64,000 nt of DNA from Hymenobacter baengnokdamensis. GTDB lineage: Bacteria > Bacteroidota > Bacteroidia > Cytophagales > Hymenobacteraceae. Location of the stretch: assembly GCF_008728635.1 (NCBI RefSeq), contig NZ_CP044285.1, positions 1,612,001-1,676,000 of the forward strand, in the 5' to 3' direction. Shown one piece after another: positions 18,779 to 28,733 of this stretch. Position 1 is the stretch's first letter. The number at the start of each line of letters is the position of its first letter. A program made the translations under genes and the position numbers. The notes beneath the pieces are model-generated. The model had not been told where the DNA came from. It saw nothing but the letters and a program-made list of their open reading frames with translations, and ran no database searches.

Positions 18779-20350
18779 ATGAAAAAACATAATTATAAAC
18801 TCTTAACGCTGGCCGCTGCTTTGGTGGTGGCCAGCACGGGGTGCAAGGTTAACTCGTTTCTGGATGTAAACCAGAACCCGAATAGCTTTGAAACGGCTCC
18901 TCCCGGTGTAATCCTTACTAACCTGGAAGTAGTAAACGCTTTCAACACCGGCAACGACGTAGACCGGACCAGCTCCGTACTGATACAGCACTATGCAGGT
19001 GTCGGCAACCAGATTGCGAACGTTGATAACTATCAGCTGCAGCAGTCGGGCTTTGCGGATGCCGCCTGGAACCTGTACTATCAGGGCACGATATACAATG
19101 CCAATGGGTTGATTACGGTTGCTACCAACACTTCCAGCCCCGCTTACTCCGGTATTGCCAAGCTGCACAAGGCGTACGCTTTTGCTGTCCTCACCGACCT
19201 ATGGGGCGATGTGCCGTATTCGCAGGCAGGCCTGGCACTTAACAACCTCTCGCCACGCTTCGATGCCCAGCAGGACATCTACCAGGGTAACGCTACACTA
19301 GGCATCCAGAGCCTGTTTGACCTGGTGCGCGAAGGCCTGGCCGACCTGGCCAAAACCTCGGCTGTAACGCCTTCGGCGGTCGATGACCCGGTTTATTCGG
19401 GTGACCTGGCTAAGTGGAACCGTATGGGAAACACCCTGCTACTCAAGCTGGCTAATACTATCAGCCGCAAAAACCCTACACTGGCCAATGCAGTTATCGC
19501 CGAAGTGCTGGCGAAGGGTACCAATGCTTACATCACGTCGAACACCGACGACTTCCAGGTTCCTTTTGGCAGTGCAGTTGGTAACCAGAACCCGATTTAC
19601 TACTTTAACTACGTAAACCGGCCGGCTGACCAGTTCCTGAGCCAGCGCCTGCTTGATAGCATGAACGTGAAGAGCGACCCACGCCTGCCGTTCTTCTTCA
19701 CGAATACGCCGACGCAGACTGCTACGGTAAATACTTCGGGCACGAACACCAAGATACCGGTTAACCCCCTTGTGCCCCCGGCTACCGCCGGTGCTACCTT
19801 CTATACCTTCACCGGCTATCAGAATAACAGCGGTGCCGGGACTCCTGTACAGGCCAACCGCTCAACGGCTGGCGTGTACCAGATTGCAACGAAGGGAGAA
19901 GCGCCCATCCGGATGATAACCAACTTCCAGCGGGCGTTTATTCTGGCTGAGTACTACCTGAGTCAGAACGACGTAGTTAACGCCCAGCGGTACTACACCG
20001 AAGGCATTACTGCCTCGATGACCAAAGTAGGCTTAACGGCTGCTCAGGTAACTGCTTATCTGGCAGCTAACCCCACCATTGCTACCTTACAGGGAGGTAA
20101 TGCCCGAATGCTCGACCAGATTATCACGCAAAAGTGGATTGCCTGGGTAGGTAATGGGTACGAAGCCTATAACGACTATCGTCGTACCGGCTACCCGCGC
20201 CTGGCAGTGGTTCAGCCCAATGCCAGCCCGGACGACCAGAATACGATTCCTTCGCGTTTCCCGTATCCTACCTCCGAGCTCAGCAACAACGCGGCCAACG
20301 CTCCGGCTTTCGTAAAAACCAACGTGCATGTATGGTGGGATGTGCGCTAA
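18779..20350 (+). CDS. SusD/RagB family nutrient-binding lipoprotein
   Basis: 523 residues with a lipoprotein signal and ASTGC lipobox, then FLDVNQNPNSFETAPPGVIL, typical of the SusD-like group that pairs with long SusC receptors. Near the C-terminus, the IITQKWIAWVGNGYEAYNDY and RRTGYPRL segments match SusD-type folds. It should cap the receptor encoded just upstream at the cell surface. It is the middle gene of a three-gene operon ending at 21013. Confidence 0.93.
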   Translation: MKKHNYKLLTLAAALVVASTGCKVNSFLDVNQNPNSFETAPPGVILTNLEVVNAFNTGNDVDRTSSVLIQHYAGVGNQIANVDNYQLQQSGFADAAWNLYYQGTIYNANGLITVATNTSSPAYSGIAKLHKAYAFAVLTDLWGDVPYSQAGLALNNLSPRFDAQQDIYQGNATLGIQSLFDLVREGLADLAKTSAVTPSAVDDPVYSGDLAKWNRMGNTLLLKLANTISRKNPTLANAVIAEVLAKGTNAYITSNTDDFQVPFGSAVGNQNPIYYFNYVNRPADQFLSQRLLDSMNVKSDPRLPFFFTNTPTQTATVNTSGTNTKIPVNPLVPPATAGATFYTFTGYQNNSGAGTPVQANRSTAGVYQIATKGEAPIRMITNFQRAFILAEYYLSQNDVVNAQRYYTEGITASMTKVGLTAAQVTAYLAANPTIATLQGGNARMLDQIITQKWIAWVGNGYEAYNDYRRTGYPRLAVVQPNASPDDQNTIPSRFPYPTSELSNNAANAPAFVKTNVHVWWDVR

Positions 20351-20392
20351 GCGCACATCTTCCTACCCACTCCTTCTTTCTTAGCTCTTGAT

Positions 20393-21013
20393 ATGAAGAA
20401 TAATTTAATTAAAGTAGTCACGTTGTTGCTTCTGGCTGCAAGCTCATTTTCTTGCAAAAAGAAGTACGACAGCATGAACATCAACCCCCTGGGCGACCTG
20501 GTGGCGACCATTCCGGTAACGGTGACCAACTACGATTACTTCGAGCGTTTCCCTATCGTGAATGCCTCCATTAGTAATGGTGGGGCCTTCCATTTCGATT
20601 TCCAGATTCCGGCCGGTGGGCCTACCATCAAGGAAATCACGAAGGTGACGACCACTGCCGTTGCGGCCGGCAGCTCGCTGACCCAGCTCAATAACATTAC
20701 CATGTCGGGGGCAGGTGCTGCGTTCGCTTATAATGCTACGGGTACTGGTGCTAACCGGGTTGTGACCCCCATTGCTGGTAATAACACCAACACGATTACG
20801 TTCAGCTCTACCCTGGCACAGTATCTGGCCTTCCGGCAGGCCAACGGGGCTTCCGCTGGTCCGGCTACCACTACCACTACTCCGGTTAGCCTGCCTGCGC
20901 CTACTACCACTGCTTCGCAAACGCCAACGGAGATTCAGTTCTACTTTCTGATGACTTTGTCGGACGGTACGACTATCATTCCGCAGCCGGCGCGGGTACG
21001 CGTGCAGCCCTAG
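20393..21013 (+). CDS. hypothetical surface lipoprotein of SusCD operon
   Basis: 206 residues; lipoprotein signal with lipobox SFSC followed at once by KKK. The mature part is rich in Thr, Ala, Gly and Asn and looks all-beta, with a Pro/Thr-rich segment (about 160-180) before a final strand region (IQFYFLMTLSDGT). It is the third gene of the SusC/SusD unit, 42 bp after SusD and before a strong terminator. By position it could be an accessory ligand-binding or surface protein, but I recognise no family. TAGCTCTTG ends two bases before the start. Confidence 0.7.
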   Translation: MKNNLIKVVTLLLLAASSFSCKKKYDSMNINPLGDLVATIPVTVTNYDYFERFPIVNASISNGGAFHFDFQIPAGGPTIKEITKVTTTAVAAGSSLTQLNNITMSGAGAAFAYNATGTGANRVVTPIAGNNTNTITFSSTLAQYLAFRQANGASAGPATTTTTPVSLPAPTTTASQTPTEIQFYFLMTLSDGTTIIPQPARVRVQP

Positions 21014-21030
21014 TCGGTAGCAGCTTTCCC

Positions 21031-21094
21031 TTAGCAGCTAGCTGCTAAATGCAAAAAAAAGGCCCCCACCTATATGCAGGTGGGGGCCTTTTTT
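21031..21094. terminator. two tandem hairpins, second a bidirectional terminator
   Basis: An 18 bp perfect palindrome (arm TTAGCAGCT, 21031-21048) precedes a strong hairpin (21053-21094; arm AAGGCCCCCACCT) flanked by A-run and T-run. It lies between the convergent SusCD operon and hslU and can serve both. Confidence 0.85.
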
Positions 21095-21145
21095 GGTGGA
21101 GATAATATATATAAAATAATATATTTATTACGCACGCATAACTCT

Positions 21146-22564
21146 TTATAAAATATACTGATTTATATCGCTGTTTTTAACCATGCTACGCAGGCGCTCC
21201 TCCACCAGTTGCGGCGTAATGGTGAGCTGCGTACCGGCGGGCAGCTTGTCGGGCACATCGAAGAGCAGCTCGTTGAGCAGGCGGCTCATAACAGTGTGTA
21301 GCCGGCGGGCACCGATATTCTCTACTTCGCTGTTGACTTCGAAGGCAATTTCAGCCAGCTTGAGTAAGGCCTCGTCCTCGAAGTCGAGCTGCACGTCTTC
21401 GGCGGCCAGCAGGGCCTGGTACTGCTTGGTAAGCGCGTTTTTAGGGTCTTTGAGAATGCGGTAGAAGTCGTCCCTGGTCAGGCTTTGGAGCTCGACGCGG
21501 ATGGGAAAGCGGCCCTGCAACTCGGGGATAAGGTCGCTGGGCTTGGAAACGTGGAAGGCCCCGGCCGCGATAAACAGGATGTGGTCGGTATTTACGATGC
21601 CGTATTTGGTGTTCACGGCCGAGCCTTCGACGATGGGCAGCAGGTCGCGCTGCACGCCCTGGCGGCTCACGTCGGGGCCACCGCTTTTACCGCTGCCGCT
21701 GGTGGCCACTTTGTCAATCTCATCAATGAAGATGATACCCGAATTTTCGGCCTGCCGGATAGCTTCTTCCTTTATCTCGTCCATATCGACGAGCTTGGCA
21801 GCTTCTTCTTCGAGCAGCAGCTTACGGGCCTCGGCCACCGATACCTTGCGCTTGCGCGATTTTTTGGGCAGCATAGTGCCCAGCATATCCTGCAGGCCCG
21901 ATATAGTAGCCTCGTCCATCATGCCCGGCGCCCCCATAATGCCTACGTTGGGGCCACTTTGCGCCAAGCTGATTTCGATGCGGCGGTCTTCCAGCTCCCC
22001 ATTGCGGATTTTCTGGCGGAAGCGCTCGCGGGTACGCTCGTTCAACTCCTGGTCCGAGTCGGGCAGGGCGCTGGCGGCACTGCTTTCGCTGCTGAAACCC
22101 AGGCCCGTGCGGCCAGCGGCCTCTTTCGTATAGCCTTTGATGGGCGGAATGAGCGCGTCCAGAATAAGGTCTTCGACTGCCTGGGCAGCCTGGGCTTTCA
22201 CTTCTTCCTGGCGGCGCTGGCGCAGGCGGCTGACGGCCTGCTCGGCCAGGTCGCGCACCATGCTCTCCACGTCGCGGCCTACGTAGCCGACCTCCGTAAA
22301 CTTACTGGCCTCAACTTTCACGAAGGGTGCATCGGCCAGGAAGGCCAGCCGGCGGGCAATCTCGGTTTTGCCCACGCCGGTAGCCCCAATCATCAGGATG
22401 TTGTTGGGAACAATTTCCTTTTGCATCTCGGCTGGGGCGTGCAGCCGGCGCCAGCGGTTGCGTAGCGCGATGGCCACATGGCGCTTGGCTTCGTGCTGGC
22501 CAATGATGTATTTATCGAGCTCGGCTACAATCTGGGCCGGCGTAAGAGAGGTGGTATCTAGCAT
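21146..22564 (-). CDS. hslU: ATP-dependent protease ATPase subunit HslU
   Basis: 472 residues. N-terminal LDKYIIGQHEAKRHVAIALRNR, Walker A GATGVGKT (60-67), VGYVGRDVESMVRDL, an inserted domain with low-complexity Ala/Glu segments, Walker B IIFIDEIDK, and the C-terminal IGARRLHTVMSRLL sensor-2 helix ending in INQYIL, the tail that docks into HslV. HslU unfolds proteins and feeds them to the HslV peptidase. hslV is not next to it here. The gene is convergent with the SusCD operon. Confidence 0.96.
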   Translation of the reverse strand: MLDTTSLTPAQIVAELDKYIIGQHEAKRHVAIALRNRWRRLHAPAEMQKEIVPNNILMIGATGVGKTEIARRLAFLADAPFVKVEASKFTEVGYVGRDVESMVRDLAEQAVSRLRQRRQEEVKAQAAQAVEDLILDALIPPIKGYTKEAAGRTGLGFSSESSAASALPDSDQELNERTRERFRQKIRNGELEDRRIEISLAQSGPNVGIMGAPGMMDEATISGLQDMLGTMLPKKSRKRKVSVAEARKLLLEEEAAKLVDMDEIKEEAIRQAENSGIIFIDEIDKVATSGSGKSGGPDVSRQGVQRDLLPIVEGSAVNTKYGIVNTDHILFIAAGAFHVSKPSDLIPELQGRFPIRVELQSLTRDDFYRILKDPKNALTKQYQALLAAEDVQLDFEDEALLKLAEIAFEVNSEVENIGARRLHTVMSRLLNELLFDVPDKLPAGTQLTITPQLVEERLRSMVKNSDINQYIL

Positions 22565-22587
22565 TCGGTTTTGAGCGCGAGGTTTCG

Positions 22588-22651
22588 CAAGGGTAAAAGA
22601 GGTTTCGCAGCGTTTGGTTCGGCTTACTTTGCGAAACCTCTTTTGCCCTTG
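22588..22651. repeat. inverted repeat between hslU and porQ
   Basis: 22 bp arms (22588-22609 and 22630-22651) pair with one mismatch; the element GAGGTTTCGCA also occurs twice in direct orientation at 22579 and 22599. It lies downstream of porQ and just upstream of hslU, so it may be a terminator of porQ, a regulatory hairpin for hslU, or a repeat element. Confidence 0.6.
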
Positions 22652-22663
22652 TAAAACCCCGCG

Positions 22664-23689
22664 TTATTTTTTCTTGGAAGAGCTATCGAAGCGCCGGCTC
22701 AGCGTAAAGTAATTGCTGCTGCCGGCCGCCTGTAGCGTAGCATACGTATAATCGAGCTGGAACTGCGAAATCTTCAACATAGCTCCGAAGCTGAAGCCGG
22801 CTCCGCCGCCCACGTTATCGAGGCGCAGCTCACGGGCTTGCAGGTGGTTGTAGCCCATGCGCAGGCTCAGGCCTTTGCCCAGCAGCAACTCGGCCCCCAG
22901 GGTGAGGTGGCGAGCCAGGTTGTCGCCGAAGTTTTTCTTGGCCCGGACGGTATCACCGTTGGCATTCGTGGTGCTGGCGTTGGGGTCGAGGTACTGGATA
23001 TCCCACTGCTGCAAGTGGTGGGCCGTAAACGTGAAGCGCAGCGGCATGTGCTCGGGCTTAATAGTAGTGCCCAGCTGCACATCGAGCGGCAGCGGCTCGC
23101 GGGCCGCGGCGGTGTAGGGCTTTAGCATGTAGCCCGCGTTCTTCACCACCAGGCCCACCGTAAAGTCCTGCTCGCTGGGCTTATAGAGCACGCCGGCATC
23201 GGCGGCGAGGCCCACGGCGCGGTTGCCGGCAATGCCCGACACGGCCAGCTTGCCGGTGAGGCCAAAGGTGAACTTGCCTTTGGTATAAGAGTCGGCGGCG
23301 GCCAGGGCATACTCATTCACCGAAAACGTGCTCAGCACGTTGCCGGCCGCATCGTAGCTGTCAAAGCTACCGTAGTTGAGATAGGTCAGCCCCAGGCCGA
23401 AGCGGCCGTGCTTCTCGGTATTAAAAGCGTAGGCAGCGGTGCTCTGCTTGATATCAGTTACGTAGCTCACGTAGCTGACGGCGGCCGCGTGGTCCATATC
23501 GGCACTGAGCAGCGCCGGGTTGGCAAAAAACTGCGTGGGGTCGCTGCTACGGGTAGAGGCAGTCATGCCACCTAGGGCAGCCACCTGCGCCGAGGGTGGC
23601 AGCTCCAGAAATGGAAAGGCCGAGCGGCCACCCAGCTGGGCCTGGGCGGCAAAAGGCAGGAGCAGCAAAAAGGCGGAGAGATGCTTCAT
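22664..23689 (-). CDS. porQ: type IX secretion system protein PorQ
   Basis: 341 residues from the ATG at 23687-23689; the frame is open to 23782, but a signal peptide (MKHLSAFLLLLPFAAQAQ) begins at this ATG. The mature start LGGRSAFPFLELPPSAQVAALGG, the NPALL motif and the repeated amphipathic beta strands fit PorQ, an outer-membrane barrel related to PorV/FadL and needed for type IX secretion in several Bacteroidota. A substrate with a type IX sorting domain is encoded at 61786-64000. The gene ends with a basic KKK. Confidence 0.85.
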   Translation of the reverse strand: MKHLSAFLLLLPFAAQAQLGGRSAFPFLELPPSAQVAALGGMTASTRSSDPTQFFANPALLSADMDHAAAVSYVSYVTDIKQSTAAYAFNTEKHGRFGLGLTYLNYGSFDSYDAAGNVLSTFSVNEYALAAADSYTKGKFTFGLTGKLAVSGIAGNRAVGLAADAGVLYKPSEQDFTVGLVVKNAGYMLKPYTAAAREPLPLDVQLGTTIKPEHMPLRFTFTAHHLQQWDIQYLDPNASTTNANGDTVRAKKNFGDNLARHLTLGAELLLGKGLSLRMGYNHLQARELRLDNVGGGAGFSFGAMLKISQFQLDYTYATLQAAGSSNYFTLSRRFDSSSKKK

Positions 23690-23783
23690 CGTTCTAAAGT
23701 AACGAGCATGGTGCAAGCTTTCGCCTGCCGGAAGCTGAAAAATGGTTTTCTCGCTGCCGGCAGGCCCACGCTTACCCCACACG

Positions 23784-26291
23784 CTATTGTACCTCTACGC
23801 TGGGGCCGGCAGGAGCCGGGGGCTCGTCGCGCACGGGCAGCTTTTGGGGGCGGGCCACCAGCTCGGGCAGCAGCGCCACGGCCAGCACGTCGTCGACGCG
23901 CTCGGCGTAGTGAATGTGCACCCCCTTGAGGTAGTCGGCTGTAATTTCCTCCACATCCTTGCGGTTTTTGGGCGAGAGAATAATCAGGTCGATGCCCGCC
24001 CGCCGCGCGGCCAACAGCTTTTCCTTAATGCCCCCAACCGGCAGCACCCGCCCACGCAGCGTGATTTCGCCAGTCATGGCCATTTTAGGACGCACTTTAC
24101 GCTGGGTGTAAGCCGAGGCGATACTGGTAAAGATGGCAATGCCCGCGCTGGGGCCGTCTTTCGGAATGCCGCCTTCCGGGAAGTGAATATGTAGGTCGTA
24201 CTGCTCAAACAGGCGGTAGTCGATACCCAGCTCATCGGCCCGCGAGCGCAGGTAGGAGAGGGCCGTAATGGCCGATTCCTTCATCACGTCGCCCAGCTGG
24301 CCCGAGAGCGTCAGCTTGCCCCGGCCCCGGCTCAGCAGGCTTTCCACAAACAGAATATCGCCGCCCACACTGGTCCAGGCCAGGCCCGTAACCACCCCGG
24401 CCGTGTCGTGGTCCTGCTCCTTGTCGCGGTCGAAGCGGGGCGAGCCCAGGATTTTGAGCACGTCGCCGGGCTCAAGCTGAGCGGGCAGGGGCTCTTTGCC
24501 GGCCTTGCGACGAGCCAGGTTGCGGGTAAGGGCCGCCAGCTGGCGCTCAAGGCTGCGCACGCCGCTTTCGCGGGTGTAGTCGTCGGCCACGCGGTGCAGG
24601 GCCGGGTCGCTGATTTTAACCTCGGTCTCGCCCAGGCCGTGCTCGCGCAGCTGCTTGGGCCAGAGGTGCTTTTTGGCAATCTGGACTTTTTCTTCCTGGG
24701 TATAGCCGGTCAGGTCGATTATCTCCATGCGGTCGCGCAGGGCCGGCTGAATGGTATCGAGCGAGTTGGCGGTAGCGATAAAGAGCACCTTGCTCAGGTC
24801 GTACTCCACCTCCAGGTAATTATCGGTAAAGGTGGAGTTTTGCTCGGGGTCGAGCACTTCGAGCAAGGCCGAGCTGGGGTCGCCGCGGAAGTCGCTGCTC
24901 ACCTTGTCAATCTCGTCCAGAATAATAACCGGGTTGCTCACGCCGGCCTTCTTAATCTGCGAGATAATACGGCCCGGCATGGCCCCCACGTAGGTTTTGC
25001 GGTGCCCGCGAATCTCGGCTTCGTCGCGCACGCCGCCCAGGCTCAGGCGCACGTACTTGCGGCCCAGCGCCTGCGCAATGCTGCGGCCCAGCGAGGTTTT
25101 GCCCACGCCGGGAGGTCCGTATAAACACAATATAGGCGCTTTCAAATCCTGCTTTAGCTTGAGCACGGCCAGGTACTCGATGATGCGCTCCTTTACCTTT
25201 TCGAGGCCAAAATGGTCGGCATCGAGGATTTTGCGGGTGCTCTTGAGGTTGAACTTATCCTTGGTAGTTTCGCCCCAGGGCAAATCCAGCAAAAACTCCA
25301 CGTAGTTGAGCGTGACCGGGTAGTCGGGCGACATCTGGTTGAGGCGACTCAATTTGCCCAGCTCTTTATCGAAGTGCTTGGCCACGGTTTCGGGCCATTT
25401 TTTATCCACGGCGCGGGCGCGCATGGCGGCCACGTCACCTTCGGCACTGCCTTCGCCCTGGCCCAGCTCATCTTGCAGGGTTTTGAGCTGCTTGCGCAGA
25501 AAATACTCGCGCTGCTCGGCGTCGATGCCGGTGTGCACCTTGGTGCGGATATCATTCTTGATTTCGAGCAGCTCTACCTGGCGCAGCAGCGCTTCGAGCA
25601 GCTGGCGGCCCTGGGCCTCGGGGTCGGCCAGCTCCAGCAGCTGCTGCTTGGCCGGCAGCTCCAGCTGCACGTTCGACGACAGAAAGTGAATCAGAAAAGC
25701 CGGCGACTGAATGCCTTCGAGCATGGTGCGGGCCTCCATCGGTATCTCGGGCGTAAGCTCCAGCACCTTGCTGGCTGCCTCGCGCAGGCTTTGCAGCAGC
25801 ACCAGCTCGCTGTCGACCTCGGCATCGAGGGCCCGCTCGGTGAAATAAGCGGCCCGCGCCGTGAGCTGGGGCGTAAAGGTGAGCTGCTCGCCCACCTGAA
25901 ACCGCACCTGTCCCTGGATAATGATGGTGACCGTATCGTCGGGCTGGTCAATAATTTTGAGGATGCGGGCCAGCGTACCCACCGGAAACAGGTCGTCGGT
26001 AGTAGGCTCGTCGGCATCGGGCTGGCGCTGGGCCACTACGCCCACCAGCTTATCGTTTTTAGCGGCCAGCTTGCGCACCAGCCGGATGCTTTTCTTACGC
26101 GTGACGGTCACGGGCAGCACCACGCCGGGGAAGAGCACTGTATTGCGCACCGGCAGAATAGCCAGCACGTCGGGCGCATCCGCGCCCGGCATCAGGTGGT
26201 CGGGGTCGGCGGCCATAATGGCAATGGCTTCGGGGGGTGAATCGGTGCCGCCGGCGGCCAGGCGGCCGGGGTGAGTCAAATCAAACGACAT
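23784..26291 (-). CDS. lon: ATP-dependent protease Lon
   Basis: 835 residues from the ATG at 26289-26291, which fits the family better than the open extension to 26351. Order: N-terminal LON domain ([16 protein letters not shown]), coiled region with the [17 protein letters not shown] motif, AAA+ module with Walker A GPPGVGKT (about 392-399) and Walker B ILDEIDK, and a C-terminal peptidase with the Ser-Lys dyad S715 (GPSAG) and K756 (GGIKEK). Lon degrades misfolded and regulatory proteins. It is divergent from the two-component system at 26575, with two hairpins in between. Confidence 0.97.
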   Translation of the reverse strand: MSFDLTHPGRLAAGGTDSPPEAIAIMAADPDHLMPGADAPDVLAILPVRNTVLFPGVVLPVTVTRKKSIRLVRKLAAKNDKLVGVVAQRQPDADEPTTDDLFPVGTLARILKIIDQPDDTVTIIIQGQVRFQVGEQLTFTPQLTARAAYFTERALDAEVDSELVLLQSLREAASKVLELTPEIPMEARTMLEGIQSPAFLIHFLSSNVQLELPAKQQLLELADPEAQGRQLLEALLRQVELLEIKNDIRTKVHTGIDAEQREYFLRKQLKTLQDELGQGEGSAEGDVAAMRARAVDKKWPETVAKHFDKELGKLSRLNQMSPDYPVTLNYVEFLLDLPWGETTKDKFNLKSTRKILDADHFGLEKVKERIIEYLAVLKLKQDLKAPILCLYGPPGVGKTSLGRSIAQALGRKYVRLSLGGVRDEAEIRGHRKTYVGAMPGRIISQIKKAGVSNPVIILDEIDKVSSDFRGDPSSALLEVLDPEQNSTFTDNYLEVEYDLSKVLFIATANSLDTIQPALRDRMEIIDLTGYTQEEKVQIAKKHLWPKQLREHGLGETEVKISDPALHRVADDYTRESGVRSLERQLAALTRNLARRKAGKEPLPAQLEPGDVLKILGSPRFDRDKEQDHDTAGVVTGLAWTSVGGDILFVESLLSRGRGKLTLSGQLGDVMKESAITALSYLRSRADELGIDYRLFEQYDLHIHFPEGGIPKDGPSAGIAIFTSIASAYTQRKVRPKMAMTGEITLRGRVLPVGGIKEKLLAARRAGIDLIILSPKNRKDVEEITADYLKGVHIHYAERVDDVLAVALLPELVARPQKLPVRDEPPAPAGPSVEVQ

Positions 26292-26354
26292 AGAAAAGGC
26301 TGTTAGCGAATAGCTATCAGATACTAGCTGAAGCAAATAGCCGGCTAGCAAGCA

Positions 26355-26451
26355 ATTGGGCGGCTGCCACGGTGGCAGCCAGCTCCCAATCAGCTAAGGT
26401 AAGCCCCGGCAGGGCTGGCACTGGCGCAAGGGCCGTGCCAGCCCTGCCGGG
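26355..26451. repeat. two adjacent hairpins in lon/response-regulator intergenic region
   Basis: First hairpin 26355-26390: outer ATTGGG/CCCAAT and inner GGCTGCCAC/GTGGCAGCC. Second hairpin: 17 bp perfect arms 26405-26421 and 26435-26451 (CCCGGCAGGGCTGGCAC). Both are G+C-rich and sit between divergent starts, where a terminator is not expected. Confidence 0.6.
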
Positions 26452-26562
26452 CCGGCCAAAGCGGCACCCTGCGGCGCACGCACAGGTGATTAATAATAAA
26501 ACTATTATATATATTATATATTTAATTAATTGGTGAATGTATCGCACTTTCGTAAACCTGCC

Positions 26563-26570
26563 GACCTTCG
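26563..26570 (+). promoter_or_regulatory. -7-like box before response regulator
   Basis: GACCTTCG, a degenerate form of the box seen at several genes here, ends four bases before the ATG at 26575. An A+T-rich tract at 26490-26531 lies upstream. Confidence 0.3.
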
Positions 26571-26574
26571 CGCT

Positions 26575-27249
26575 ATGAGAATTCTGCTGGTGGAAGACGA
26601 GGTGGTCGTCACTTACTTTATTCAGAAAGGCATTGAGGCAGAGGGGTACGACCTGCGGGTGGCCTACGATGGCCTAATGGGCCAGGCCATGTTCGACCAG
26701 CACCTCTACGACGTAGTAATTCTGGACGTGAACCTGCCCGGCCTGAACGGCTTCGAGCTGTGCCGCTACATCAAGCAGCACTCGCCCCGGCAGCCCGTAC
26801 TGCTGCTCACCGCCCTCGATGGCATTCAGGATAAGGAAAATGGCTTTGGAGCCGGGGCCGACGACTACCTGGTCAAGCCCTTCGAATTCAGAGAGCTGCT
26901 GCTGCGCATCCGGGCGTTGGCCCGGCGCGGCGCAGCCTATGCGGGCTTGCACCACGTGCTGCACGTGGCCGACCTAGAGCTGGATGTGAACGCCCGCACC
27001 GTACGCCGCGCCGGCCAGCCCATCGAGCTGACCACCCGCGAATACTCGCTGCTCGAATACCTGATGACCAACCAGAACCGCACCGTGAGCCGGGTAGACA
27101 TTGCCGAGAAGGTCTGGAACCTGAACTTCGATACCAGCACCAATATCATCGATGTATACGTCAACTACCTGCGCAACAAGATTGACAAGCCCTTCGGGCA
27201 AAAGCTGCTGCACACGATAATAGGCACGGGCTATATGATGCGGGGTTGA
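26575..27249 (+). CDS. OmpR/PhoB-family response regulator
   Basis: 224 residues. Receiver domain with acidic pocket E7-D8, phosphoacceptor D51 (VILDVNLPG) and K in LVKPFEFRELL; C-terminal winged-helix DNA-binding domain with LTTREYSLLEYL and INYLRNKID-like end (VNYLRNKIDK ... GTGYMMRG). The ATG at 26575 is the family start; the open extension to 26530 is untranslated leader. It overlaps or abuts the histidine kinase gene that follows, and probably regulates the TolC/RND/adaptor genes downstream, as CusR-type regulators do. Confidence 0.95.
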   Translation: MRILLVEDEVVVTYFIQKGIEAEGYDLRVAYDGLMGQAMFDQHLYDVVILDVNLPGLNGFELCRYIKQHSPRQPVLLLTALDGIQDKENGFGAGADDYLVKPFEFRELLLRIRALARRGAAYAGLHHVLHVADLELDVNARTVRRAGQPIELTTREYSLLEYLMTNQNRTVSRVDIAEKVWNLNFDTSTNIIDVYVNYLRNKIDKPFGQKLLHTIIGTGYMMRG

Positions 27250-27260
27250 GCAGGCGCGCG

Positions 27261-28643
27261 ATGCAGATTAAACACAAGCTCCTGCTCTGGTTTGCCGCCC
27301 TGGTTATTGCGCTTTTGCTGGTGCTGGCTGCCTACGTGTACGTGAGCACGGCCCGCTTCCGGGCCCAGACGTTTACCGAGCGCCTGGCGCGCAAAGCAGC
27401 CATTACCCAGCAGGTACTGGCGCTGGGCGACTCCGCCGCCGGGGCTATGCTGGCTTCGCTGCCCGAGCAAAGCGAATACGTGTATGCGCCCGACGGCAAG
27501 CGGGTGTACTCGGGGGGACTGAACCCGGATTTTTACCCCTCTGCAACGTGGCTGGCGCAGGCACGCGGACTGGATTCGCTGGCCTTTACCTACGCAAGCC
27601 CTGGCCATGAGGAGCGAAAGGAAGGGGTGGCGCTCACTTATTATCGAGCGGGCACCGCTGGCCGCTACGTAGCGGTAGCAACGGCCTACGACCAGCAGGG
27701 CTACGACCAGCTGCACCGGCTGCGACAGGTGCTGGGGCTCGGAATCCTGGGGGCCGTGGCCGTGGTAGGAGCGCTGGGCTGGCTTTTTGCGGTGCGTGCT
27801 CTGGCTCCGCTCACGCTGGTTATCGGGCAGCTGCGCACCTCGCAGGCCGGGGCGGCCGGCTTTCGGCTGCGCCCGGCTAACACCCGCGACGAAGTAGGCC
27901 AGCTGGCGGCGGCTTTCAACGCCCTGCTGGCCCGGCAGGAAGCCCTGGCCGAGAGCCAGAACGCGTTCATCTCGCACGCCTCGCACGAGCTGCGTACGCC
28001 GCTCACCACCCTTAAGGGGTGGCTGGAAACCTCGCTGGCCTACGACCAGGATGCTGATAGCCTGCGCGTGGGCCTGGGCCGGGCCGTGCGGGAACTGGAC
28101 CGCCTCACGGCCCTGACAAACGGCCTGCTTTACCTGGCCCGGCTCGATGGCCCCGACCCCACGCTGCCCACTGCCCCGCTCGACCTGGTAGACGTACTGC
28201 TGGAGGTGGTAAGTACGGCTCAGCGCCAGCACCCCGGCCGCGTACTCAACCTCGACCTGAGCGAGGGCGTGCAGCAGCAGCAGCACGCCCCTTCGCTGCG
28301 CGGGCACGCCTCCCTGCTGCGCACGGCCCTGGGCAACCTGGTTGATAATGCGGCTAAGTATTCCAATGGGCAGCCCGTGGACGTGTGCCTCGAGATGGAT
28401 ACCGAAATGGCCGTACGCATTCGCGTTGAAGACCGGGGCCCCGGCATTCGCCCGGAGGAAGCCGAGCGCTTGTTTGAGCCCCTGACGCGCGGCCGCGACG
28501 TATCGGCCGATGTGCCGGGCTTCGGCATTGGGCTGACGCTGGCGCGACGCATCATTCAGCGGCACGGGGGCACGCTGCGGCTGCGGCCCCGGCCCGGCGG
28601 CGGCACCAGCGCCGAGGTAAGCTTGCCGCTGGCTGGAAGGTGA
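27261..28643 (+). CDS. sensor histidine kinase (two-component partner)
   Basis: 460 residues from ATG 27261; a TTG at 27246 overlapping the regulator stop would add five residues. Two membrane helices (about 6-27 and 154-179) enclose a periplasmic sensor region of about 125 residues, followed by HAMP, the HisKA box SHASHELRTPLTTLKG with phosphorylated His at about 242, and a HATPase domain (N-box NLVDNAAKYS, G1 DRGPGI, G2 GFGIGLTLA). It would phosphorylate the regulator encoded directly upstream. The signal is not evident; the operon context suggests a toxic compound or metal. Confidence 0.93.
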   Translation: MQIKHKLLLWFAALVIALLLVLAAYVYVSTARFRAQTFTERLARKAAITQQVLALGDSAAGAMLASLPEQSEYVYAPDGKRVYSGGLNPDFYPSATWLAQARGLDSLAFTYASPGHEERKEGVALTYYRAGTAGRYVAVATAYDQQGYDQLHRLRQVLGLGILGAVAVVGALGWLFAVRALAPLTLVIGQLRTSQAGAAGFRLRPANTRDEVGQLAAAFNALLARQEALAESQNAFISHASHELRTPLTTLKGWLETSLAYDQDADSLRVGLGRAVRELDRLTALTNGLLYLARLDGPDPTLPTAPLDLVDVLLEVVSTAQRQHPGRVLNLDLSEGVQQQQHAPSLRGHASLLRTALGNLVDNAAKYSNGQPVDVCLEMDTEMAVRIRVEDRGPGIRPEEAERLFEPLTRGRDVSADVPGFGIGLTLARRIIQRHGGTLRLRPRPGGGTSAEVSLPLAGR

Positions 28644-28733
28644 GGCGCCACGCAGAGAGCAGCAGAAGCTTCTTCTAATAACTTCTAATTTCATCTTAAT
28701 CCCAGTCTAATACCACCACCGGAGGTTTGCAGC

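Noticed and set aside
21146..22564. ClpX instead of HslU
   Set aside because: No N-terminal zinc finger, and the C-terminus has the HslV-docking tail and I-domain typical of HslU.
25212..26240. 342-codon open frame opposite lon
   Set aside because: Shadow frame; lon motifs are continuous on the other strand.
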